Positions 7,139 to 13,848 of a DNA stretch of 23,876 nucleotides are shown here, one piece after another. Every line of letters begins with the position of its first letter. The stretch's first letter is position 1. The position numbers and the translations under genes are program-made. A model generated the notes under the pieces. The model saw only the letters and a list, made by a program, of their open reading frames with translations, ran no database searches and was not told the DNA's origin. This DNA is from a virus. The stretch spans positions 1 through 23,876 of IMG/VR virus record IMGVR_UViG_3300038429_000424; one strand, 5' to 3'.

Positions 7139-7819
7139 ATGGGTGAATTCTTTATCGATACTGAGAAAGGCGAACTGGGGCTCGAGGAATGGAAGGGAAT
7201 TCTCGACCGGTTTCCCGATTATGCGGAGACGGCCGTCGCCTCAGCGCTCAAGAGCGAAGGCTGGCGCCTGCAGCAGATCATTAAATATGCAATGCTGCGG
7301 GGCGGCGCTGAAGGTGGATGGGCGCCTTTGAGTCCTCATTATTATCCTCTCATGATGGCGAAGAATCGGGAAAGGGCCAGGGCAGCCAAGATTGCGAGAG
7401 GCGTGAAAGTTCGCGGCCGGAGCAAACGGCCCGAATATGTCGTAATGGAGCAAGGCGGTCCTTACGGTTTGAAGCCCATGCGGAAACTCGCAAACGCCGT
7501 CAGGTACGCCTATGACAAGACGATCAAGACCGTCACGATCGGCTTTTTGGATCAGAAAAAACGTGGCATGGCAAAGAAGCAGGCAGAGGGATTCAAGATC
7601 TCTGTAACGACGAGGATGAGAAGAATGCTGTTTGCGGCCGGATTTCCTCTCGCCAAGGGCACGACGGAATTGACCGTCCCGCCGCGTCCAATTGTCGCGC
7701 CGATATTTGCCCGCGAACAAAAGAATATCGTTCAAAATATACGACTCAAGATCCTGGACAATATCAAGCGATATGTATCCGGGAAATTCAAATGGTCAGG
7801 CGGTGATTTATCAGCATGA
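7139..7819 (+). CDS. Tail completion / minor tail protein (gpZ- or virion-morphogenesis-like)
   Basis: The protein has 226 residues, is basic and alpha/beta. The N-terminal helix and LQQIIKYAMLRGGAEGGWAP segment resemble the start of gpZ, gpG and HK97-gp10 family proteins, with a later strand NAVRYAYDKTIKTVTIGF and a basic C-terminus. These proteins act at the head-proximal end of the tail. The order FII-like, this gene, tail terminator, tail tube is as in lambda (FII, Z, U, V). The next gene starts within its stop codon. The precise family is not settled from sequence alone. Confidence 0.6.
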   Translation: MGEFFIDTEKGELGLEEWKGILDRFPDYAETAVASALKSEGWRLQQIIKYAMLRGGAEGGWAPLSPHYYPLMMAKNRERARAAKIARGVKVRGRSKRPEYVVMEQGGPYGLKPMRKLANAVRYAYDKTIKTVTIGFLDQKKRGMAKKQAEGFKISVTTRMRRMLFAAGFPLAKGTTELTVPPRPIVAPIFAREQKNIVQNIRLKILDNIKRYVSGKFKWSGGDLSA

Positions 7820-8259
7820 GCGAAGCATTAGTCAGGGCACAGATCGTGAGCATCATGCAGGGCGTCGCCGGCATCGGCATCGTTCATGACTATGAGCGGT
7901 GGACGCGATCGCTCGCAGAATTTATCACGTTCATGACATTGTCAGGCCACGTCAATGGTTGGATGGTCCACAGGCAGTCCACGCCCGCTGCATACGACAC
8001 CGTCGCAAGTCTCCGGCTGACGCATACCTACAAGATATCGGGAATTGGTGAGTTGGACGATGCGAATGCATCGGAAAGGACATGGCAGGCGTTGACCGAG
8101 GCAATCTTCGCCGCTTTCAAGTCGAACATAACTCTGAATGGCGCCGCTCTGAGGCACCTTCAGATACAGATAGACAACGTGGACACGATGGACTATGGCA
8201 GTCGGCTCTTTCATACGGCCGAACTGAGCCTTGTCGTCGAGGAAAAGGTCATGGTCTAA
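7816..8259 (+). CDS. Probable tail terminator protein (gpU-like)
   Basis: The protein has 147 residues. It shows the alpha/beta layout of tail terminators: an N-terminal helix, a long central region (RLTHTYKISGIGELDDANASERTWQALTEAIFAAF) and closing strands ending in the ELSLVVEEKV pattern. Such proteins cap the polymerised tail tube and set its length with the tape measure. The start overlaps the upstream stop (ATGA), implying coupled translation. Assignment relies on fold-like pattern and on the position directly before the tube gene. Confidence 0.6.
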   Translation: MSEALVRAQIVSIMQGVAGIGIVHDYERWTRSLAEFITFMTLSGHVNGWMVHRQSTPAAYDTVASLRLTHTYKISGIGELDDANASERTWQALTEAIFAAFKSNITLNGAALRHLQIQIDNVDTMDYGSRLFHTAELSLVVEEKVMV

Positions 8260-8270
8260 AGGAGGCAGCA

Positions 8271-8396
8271 ATGGAAGAAGGTATGCTGGATAACGTCAGG
8301 ACAGGGCAGACCGTCTATGTCGATAAAGACGGTCATCCCGTGGATCCGCCGAAGAAGGAAGAACCGGAAGAAGTAACCCAGATGGAACAAAAATAG
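8271..8396 (+). CDS. 41-residue hypothetical protein in the tail operon
   Basis: The ATG at 8271 follows an excellent AAAGGAGG Shine-Dalgarno by 6-7 nt, and the ORF fits exactly between the tail terminator and tail tube genes with no overlap. The product is highly charged: NVRTGQTVYVDKDGHPVD, then a Lys/Glu-rich tail (PPKKEEPEEVTQMEQK). No domain is recognised. Its strong initiation signal argues it is translated. Confidence 0.65.
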   Translation: MEEGMLDNVRTGQTVYVDKDGHPVDPPKKEEPEEVTQMEQK

Positions 8397-8420
8397 AAAA
8401 TAAAGGAGGCGACTCAGAAG

Positions 8421-9350
8421 ATGATACTCGAACGCACACAATTAGCCTGCAAGATAGAAGCAACGGAAGGTACAGCAGAAACTCCTGCCGGGGTAGACTG
8501 CATCCTTGCGATAAATCCCGTTTTCAAGCCGACCATTGCCATGAAAACGAGGGAGAATGTTGCCGCTTCATTTTCACCGTGGTCACAGGTTCCCGCTGCC
8601 CGGCAAGCGGTTATCGACTTTGATATTGAGCTCAAAGGATCGGGTACACTGGGGACGGCCCCTGCTTTGGGCAAGTTGCTCAAATGCTGCGGGCTTGGAG
8701 AAACGATAAACGCCGGCGTATCTGTTATTTATGCACCAGCCTCCACAGGCATTTCGTCTATGACCTTCTCGCTCTATAACGACGGTGTGCTTTATAAAAT
8801 GTGGGGCGCGAGAGGCAACGTATCATTGAAGGCTGTAAAGGGTGAATTCGGCCTGTTCCACTTTACCTTCACGGGTGCCGACTTCTCGGTAACAGACGTT
8901 ACGATGCTGTCCTCCGGTATTGCATATGAAACGACGAAGCCACAGCCATTCCAGGGAGCCGGGTCATTCACCATTGATTCCTACGCGGCACTGATCTCGA
9001 GTTTTGAGTTCAATATGAACAACGTGGTCACCTTGCGACCTGACATCACTCAGTCCAGTGGAAATAAATCTGCCGTGATCACTAACAGGAATCCATCCTT
9101 AATCATTGACCCGGAAGGGATCACGGTTGCCACCTATGATTTCTTCGGGAAATGGAGGTCAGGGAATGAAGGCGCATTGGCCGGTGCGGCGTTCGGAGCG
9201 ACCGCCGGGAATATCTGCACGATAACAGCGCCGAAAGTGCAGTACACCGTCGGCTCATTAGCGGACCGCGGCGGCGTGAGGTCTTTTGGGATAACCTGTC
9301 AACTGAACCGCAGCGCAGGCGACGACGAAATCTCCATTGCATTCACTTAG
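8421..9350 (+). CDS. Major tail tube protein
   Basis: The protein has 309 residues and is mostly beta. It begins with ERTQLACKIEATEGTAETPAG, typical of siphophage tube proteins whose N-terminal arm contacts the next ring. FDIELKGSGTLGTAPALGKLLKCCG and FSLYNDGVLYKMWGARGNVSLK are further typical tube patterns. It forms the stacked hexameric rings of the tail. Preceded by AAAGGAGG; followed by the tail chaperone pair and tape measure in canonical order. It is longer than many tube proteins, suggesting a C-terminal elaboration, perhaps exposed on the tail surface. Confidence 0.85.
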   Translation: MILERTQLACKIEATEGTAETPAGVDCILAINPVFKPTIAMKTRENVAASFSPWSQVPAARQAVIDFDIELKGSGTLGTAPALGKLLKCCGLGETINAGVSVIYAPASTGISSMTFSLYNDGVLYKMWGARGNVSLKAVKGEFGLFHFTFTGADFSVTDVTMLSSGIAYETTKPQPFQGAGSFTIDSYAALISSFEFNMNNVVTLRPDITQSSGNKSAVITNRNPSLIIDPEGITVATYDFFGKWRSGNEGALAGAAFGATAGNICTITAPKVQYTVGSLADRGGVRSFGITCQLNRSAGDDEISIAFT

Positions 9351-9394
9351 AATCCGTTCACTTCGTAGAGGCGCACTTAAAAGAAAGGAAAAGC

Positions 9395-9856
9395 ATGCAA
9401 GCAAAGAGATACACAATCGGCGACAAAGCCTACAGCCAGAATAAGCTCGTGCTCGGCCAGATCGCTCAAATTGTCGAATATCTTGAGAAGGAAAATATAG
9501 AGTTTACGAACGTCTCACCAGTGGGCGTCATAAAGACACTGGGGAACCAGGGACTGGCGCGGTGTCTTGCAATCATACTCGTGCCAGACGGGGTCTCGAT
9601 TCAAAATAAAAATATTGATGAGCTCGAAAAGGAGCTCTTCTGGGCTATGGACGGCGAGGCGGTAATGGAGATCGCCACCGATTTTTTTTACTTCAACCCC
9701 GTCTTCTCTCTCTTCAAAAAGGCGAAGGAACTGATGGCGAACGTGTTGGCGGGGATGACCGCAGGAGTCCAGGAGAATGGATCAGAGAAATCATCCGAGA
9801 CCTCTGCCACGGAGACATCACAAAAAGAGACTGGGTTACCTGGAACGTCACAATAG
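9395..9856 (+). CDS. Tail assembly chaperone G-like (zero-frame product)
   Basis: The protein has 153 residues. It is globular and helical up to about residue 125 (FFYFNPVFSLFKKAKELMANVLAGMTAG), then ends in a Ser/Thr/Glu-rich tail. It lies between the tube and tape measure genes, where nearly all siphophages encode a G-type chaperone that coats the tape measure during assembly. An ORF in the -1 frame overlaps the 3' end and extends to the tape measure gene, as in lambda G/GT. AAAGAAAGGAAA upstream provides the ribosome-binding site. Confidence 0.75.
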   Translation: MQAKRYTIGDKAYSQNKLVLGQIAQIVEYLEKENIEFTNVSPVGVIKTLGNQGLARCLAIILVPDGVSIQNKNIDELEKELFWAMDGEAVMEIATDFFYFNPVFSLFKKAKELMANVLAGMTAGVQENGSEKSSETSATETSQKETGLPGTSQ

Positions 9857-10047
9857 CCGACGCCGTAGAATGGGCCACCTATATAGCGGAGAAGCGGTAT
9901 GAATGGTTGACCCTCATCAATAAATGGATCGGCGGTGATGATGAAGAAAAGAAAGAAATGCCGAAGAAGCAGTGCAGCGATCCCCTCATATGTTCAATGT
10001 GCGGAAGATCCTGCAGCTCGAGGGTTTCTCCTCTCGTAGTTCACTGA
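9751..10047 (+). CDS. T-like -1 frameshift extension of the tail chaperone (GT)
   Basis: The -1 frame relative to the G-like gene is open from 9622 to a TGA at 10045-10047, 8 bp before the tape measure ATG, and has no start codon of its own near the overlap. From about 9770 it reads as a natural protein: GEWIREIIRDLCHGDITKRD, then NVTIADAVEWATYIAEKRYE, ending in a Cys-rich tail (CSDPLICSMCGRSC). Frameshifting would give a 217-residue GT. The slip site is not settled: GGGG before ATG (9751-9754), CAAAAAG (9821-9827), C-AAA-AAG (9715-9721) and T-TTT-TTT (9682-9688) are candidates. The start given is therefore approximate. Confidence 0.6.
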   Translation, partial: GDDRRSPGEWIREIIRDLCHGDITKRDWVTWNVTIADAVEWATYIAEKRYEWLTLINKWIGGDDEEKKEMPKKQCSDPLICSMCGRSCSSRVSPLVVH

Positions 10048-10055
10048 GGTCATAA

Positions 10056-12209
10056 ATGGGTGACAATGACGTCTTAATACAGATAAAGGCCGACGTCGCG
10101 GACATCAACGCGAAGCTCACCGACATCAAAGGCAACATCTCCAAAGTTACTGACGAGACCAAGAAGATGGGATCGGACAGCAAGTCCAGCTGGGAGATGT
10201 TTGCGGCCGGAATTGCCTCCACCGTCTACCTCGTTCAGCAAGCCATCCAGAAAATGCAACAGATGGTTCAGTTCGTAGGCGATTTGGCGAATGCTTATGG
10301 TCAGGCTGAATTGTCGGGAATAAAACTGAATGCCGTTCTCGCCGCTCACAATGTCGGCGACCTCACGGAAGCATACAAGGAATATGCAAAAGAGGTCGAA
10401 GACCTCACCGGGATCCATCATACCGAAATCGAAAACCTGCAGACTGTCATGACCACCATGGGCGTGTTGCCATCGCAGATGAAGGATGCCACCCAGGCGG
10501 CGATAGCCCTTCACAACGTATTCGGGAAGGATCTGACGTCATCGGCGGAACTCGTGGCGCAGGCCATGGAGGGAAACTTCCGCGGTCTCCAGAGACTGAT
10601 CCCGCAACTGAAGGGCGCCGAAACCGGGTCGATATCGGCAGCGCAGGTCCTGGACATATTGAAGAACTCGCTCGGCGACGTCAATGAGCAGGTGAGCGAA
10701 GCATATGTCACAAAAGTAGAGAAATTCAACTCTGCATGGAAAGATTTCAAGGAAACTATCGGTGACAAACTGGTGCCGGTTCTGACCAAGGCGCTCGACC
10801 TGATGACAGACATTGTGAAGAAAACGCCATCGCTCCTAAAGATGGCCTTGATGAATCCCGGAGAGGTGCTGCCGTTGCCCGGCGAACCCGGTTCCGTAAC
10901 ATCACCGGCCAAAAGCACCGATGCGGCGTTGAAGGCGGGTGACAAGAGGTTCGTTAAGCCTCCGTCCCACCTTCTCGATGCCCTAATGAAGCAGTGGCGG
11001 GAGAAATCGCCGCAGCTGCAGGCCCAGACTTTTGCGGACACCGCATTATTCGGCGAAGGGACGGGCGTGACCGGGGATTTGTCACAACAATTTAATGACA
11101 TGATGTCGCCGATCGTCGCCCAGGCGACGAAACTGCAGGAACAATTCAAACAGGTTGCCGGCGCCAGGGGCGTTATAGACCAGTGGCTATTTGGTCAGCT
11201 GCATGCCGAAGACATCAAGGAATCGCTCGAGATGATCAAGACGGACTGGGATTATTTCGAGAAATCCAAATTGCTCGAAGAGCGAACGGCCATGAATAAG
11301 GTGATGAATGACGAACTCCAGATTACCAAGGACCTCAATGACGCAACTCGAGCGAGGGGCAATTATGAGATAACCGAGAGGCAGATGATTGAAGCCACGA
11401 TCGAGGCAACCCAGCGGCAGATCAAGGCTGAGACGGACCGTTGGAATGCAATGCGTCTACCGAAGGATGCGGACGATTGGACGGCTATGAACGCGCAGGC
11501 TCAAAAAATAGATGAGCTGACCGAAAAAATGAAGAACCTCAATGATCAACTCGCGAAGACAGCCACGCCGCAAACGATAGTCGTTGCTTTGAGGAAATAT
11601 GCCGACGAATCCGCTGACGTCTGGAAACAGATTGGGGACGCCGGAACAAACGCGATGAAGGGATTGGAAGATTCCCTCGTTGATATGTGTACTACAGGCA
11701 CGGTCAGTTTTCAGAAAATGGCTGATGCGATAATTGCCGATATCGCCCGCATCTGCATAAAAGCGGGCATCACCGGGCCTCTTTCAAAAGGGCTGTCTAA
11801 TTTAATGACATTCGGAAACTGGTCGGGAACGGAAGACATGGACGTTCTCGCAGGATTCATGTCGGCAAAGGGCAATATTTTTCAGAATGGCGAGATTGTT
11901 CGTTTCAGACTTGGCGGCATCGTCAACAGACCCACCTTTTTCCCGATGAAGAATGGCACCGGGCTCATGGGCGAGGCTGGTCCGGAAGCCGTGATGCCGT
12001 TATCAAGGACAAAGGACGGCCGACTTGGCGTTACAATGCCCTCCGGAGGGGATTCCGGCGGATCGAATGTCAACATCATCTATGCCCTCGATACGAAATC
12101 CTTTGAGGACTACCTGAAGCGCAATCCCAGGCCGGTGATAAACACGATAGACCAAGCGATCAAGGACAATTCCGGTCTTCGGAATACGATAAAGAGATTT
12201 ACGAGGTGA
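10056..12209 (+). CDS. Tail tape measure protein
   Basis: The protein has 717 residues, with GAGG before the start. Long helical regions (about 1-60, 395-500) with a hydrophobic stretch near 47-65, Gly/Ala-rich sections, and a C-terminal GGIVNRPTFFPMKNGTGLMG followed by EAGPEAVMPL. That last signature is diagnostic for lambda-type tape measures. The protein fills the growing tail tube, sets its length and is ejected with DNA. By the usual ratio of about 0.15 nm per residue, a tail of very roughly 100 nm is inferred. It follows the chaperone pair as expected. Confidence 0.92.
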   Translation: MGDNDVLIQIKADVADINAKLTDIKGNISKVTDETKKMGSDSKSSWEMFAAGIASTVYLVQQAIQKMQQMVQFVGDLANAYGQAELSGIKLNAVLAAHNVGDLTEAYKEYAKEVEDLTGIHHTEIENLQTVMTTMGVLPSQMKDATQAAIALHNVFGKDLTSSAELVAQAMEGNFRGLQRLIPQLKGAETGSISAAQVLDILKNSLGDVNEQVSEAYVTKVEKFNSAWKDFKETIGDKLVPVLTKALDLMTDIVKKTPSLLKMALMNPGEVLPLPGEPGSVTSPAKSTDAALKAGDKRFVKPPSHLLDALMKQWREKSPQLQAQTFADTALFGEGTGVTGDLSQQFNDMMSPIVAQATKLQEQFKQVAGARGVIDQWLFGQLHAEDIKESLEMIKTDWDYFEKSKLLEERTAMNKVMNDELQITKDLNDATRARGNYEITERQMIEATIEATQRQIKAETDRWNAMRLPKDADDWTAMNAQAQKIDELTEKMKNLNDQLAKTATPQTIVVALRKYADESADVWKQIGDAGTNAMKGLEDSLVDMCTTGTVSFQKMADAIIADIARICIKAGITGPLSKGLSNLMTFGNWSGTEDMDVLAGFMSAKGNIFQNGEIVRFRLGGIVNRPTFFPMKNGTGLMGEAGPEAVMPLSRTKDGRLGVTMPSGGDSGGSNVNIIYALDTKSFEDYLKRNPRPVINTIDQAIKDNSGLRNTIKRFTR

Positions 12210-12212
12210 CAG

Positions 12213-12782
12213 ATGGCCCAATATCCGACCTCTCCGGTCCCTCAAGTGCCCTATACGATAACGCCTACGTGGAAGACGATCATAACGGGCTTTGACAACG
12301 GCGCGGAGCAGCGCAAGCAGAAAAGGGCCTTCGCAAAATATGACGTGACTCTGACCTATGATGTTCTGCTGGTCTCTGAGATCCAGGCCCTCTGGAATTT
12401 CTATCAGTCCCAGAAAGGCGCGTTCGGCGCGTTCTTCTTCTATGCGCTCGAGTCCGCTGCTTACACGAATCTTGCCGTCGGCATAGGCGATGCATCGACG
12501 CTCACTTTCGACATTCCCGGCAAATCCACATCTTCGCAATCGGTCTATGTGAACGGCGTTATCCAATCAAGCGGGATCACGATCCTCGTGGGAGGCGGTC
12601 AGGAAAACAGCGACCGGGTACAGTTCAACGCGGCGCCAGCTTTAGGCGCGGTCATTTCCTGCGATTTCACCGGCTATCTCCGCATCCGCTGCAGGTTCAA
12701 GAACGATCAATTGTCGCGGCAAATGTTCGAGGCGTTAATCTATAAGACCGGCATAGAACTTCAGGGTCTAAACCTCATATGA
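12213..12782 (+). CDS. Distal tail protein, DUF2460-like
   Basis: The protein has 189 residues. The N-terminal half shows the DUF2460/distal-tail pattern: FDNGAEQRKQKRAFAKYDVT, SEIQALWNFYQSQKGAFGAF and FFYAL. A beta-rich C-terminal half follows. Such proteins form the ring joining the tail tube to the tip hub in lambda-like phages and in gene transfer agents. The order (this gene, gpL-like hub, NlpC/P60-like, gpJ-like) matches the conserved tip module. Coupled to the next gene by ATGA. Confidence 0.75.
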   Translation: MAQYPTSPVPQVPYTITPTWKTIITGFDNGAEQRKQKRAFAKYDVTLTYDVLLVSEIQALWNFYQSQKGAFGAFFFYALESAAYTNLAVGIGDASTLTFDIPGKSTSSQSVYVNGVIQSSGITILVGGGQENSDRVQFNAAPALGAVISCDFTGYLRIRCRFKNDQLSRQMFEALIYKTGIELQGLNLI

Positions 12783-13429
12783 GAAATATCGATGTCAATC
12801 TCTCGCTCGAACTCGCAAAGGAAGGCCTCCGGGAATTTTTTCTTCTCACTATGGGCCTGACGCCGCCGCTGTATTATACCGACCTCGACATTCCCCTATA
12901 TTTCAATGGCAACAAATACCTGCCGCGGGGCGTGAAATTTCCTGCCATGAATTATGCGTCCGCCATGTCCGTCGACAGGGCGCAGATCCAGGTGGACGAC
13001 GTCGACAAGGCAATCATCGCGGCTCTACTCAATCAGGACGCGAGGAACAAGCCTATGATCGTGAACATGGGGGCCCTCAATTCGGGCCTTCAGATCATCG
13101 CCACGGCCGAGATATTCCGGGGCATCTTCGATTCCTGGGAAAAGACAGAGAGCCAGGTCAGCATCACGGCGGTCAATGAATTCGTTCTCTGGAAGAAGAA
13201 GACCCTGCGGACCGCCTCGTCTACATGTCCCTGGGTGTTTAATTCACCCACGGTGCGCGCAGCCGGCACCGGTGTCGGCTTCGAATGTAATTACCAGGGC
13301 GCGGAAGCATGGTGTGACCAGAGCTATGACCGCTGCGCCGCGCTATCGAATACGCTTTCTTTTGGCGGAGATCGCTTTCTCCCGTCTCTGCAAGGGATAC
13401 AGATATGGTGGGGGAAGATACCCAAATGA
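12779..13429 (+). CDS. Tail tip hub protein, gpL-like with Fe-S cysteine motif
   Basis: The protein has 216 residues. The N-terminal part (YYTDLDIPLYFNGNKYLP, VDRAQIQVDDVDKAI) is beta-rich and hub-like, followed by an EIFRGIFDSWEKTESQVSIT segment. The C-terminus holds four cysteines, Cys150, Cys170, Cys179 and Cys186, then LSFGGDRFLPS. Lambda gpL and relatives bind a [4Fe-4S] cluster through four C-terminal cysteines followed by a similar FGGF segment, so the same is likely here. Role: hub between the distal tail ring and the central tip protein. The spacing of the cysteines differs from lambda. Confidence 0.8.
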   Translation: MRNIDVNLSLELAKEGLREFFLLTMGLTPPLYYTDLDIPLYFNGNKYLPRGVKFPAMNYASAMSVDRAQIQVDDVDKAIIAALLNQDARNKPMIVNMGALNSGLQIIATAEIFRGIFDSWEKTESQVSITAVNEFVLWKKKTLRTASSTCPWVFNSPTVRAAGTGVGFECNYQGAEAWCDQSYDRCAALSNTLSFGGDRFLPSLQGIQIWWGKIPK

Positions 13430-13848
13430 AGAAGACCTTCGCAGAGATCATCGGTGAATACCTCGGGAAGCCTTTCAAACCCGGAGGCCGCGGCAATGGC
13501 GGATATGGCTGCATCGACCTCTGTTATGACATTCTGATAGCCCTTGGCAAGCATCCGCCGGATGTCTTCGGAGAACTATCCCTCGACAATTATTCGATCT
13601 GTCTTGGCGGCAATCGGGAACTGGAGCATGGCGCCCTTCTCGAAGTGGCGAAAAATATCGGCAAGGATATCCCCATCGATGCGATCCTGCCGGGCGATGG
13701 CCTGCTGATAAAGACCAGCGAGGGGGGCGTACTGACGGCTATTTATTGCGGCCAGGGAAAGGCGATCACTTCGCAACCAGGCATTGGAGTTACTGCATTT
13801 GCGATTGACGAGAATAATCAGATCATGATGGCAAGGAGATTCGACTGA
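13426..13848 (+). CDS. NlpC/P60-like tail tip protein, catalytic His not visible
   Basis: The start at 13426 is chosen (ATGA overlap with the hub gene, GGGGGAAG upstream); an in-frame ATG at 13405 would overlap more. The 140 residues begin KKTFAEIIGEYLGKPFKPGG, then GGYGCIDLCYDILIALG, where Cys29 occupies the NlpC/P60 nucleophile position. LPGDGLLIKTSEGGVLTAIY corresponds to the region that normally carries the catalytic His (HxGIY); here a Leu is found instead. The protein is therefore probably structural or has altered chemistry. In lambda the gpK homologue holds the peptidase at the tail tip. It is followed directly by the gpJ-like gene. Confidence 0.7.
   Translation: MKKTFAEIIGEYLGKPFKPGGRGNGGYGCIDLCYDILIALGKHPPDVFGELSLDNYSICLGGNRELEHGALLEVAKNIGKDIPIDAILPGDGLLIKTSEGGVLTAIYCGQGKAITSQPGIGVTAFAIDENNQIMMARRFD

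Noticed and set aside
9682-9688. T-TTT-TTT as the definite frameshift site
   Set aside because: It is the only perfect heptamer, but the zero-frame sequence after it still looks like real protein and the -1 frame there does not; kept only as one candidate.
10511-11149. 212-residue leftward ORF
   Set aside because: Antisense to the tape measure gene, with no initiation signal or recognisable domain.
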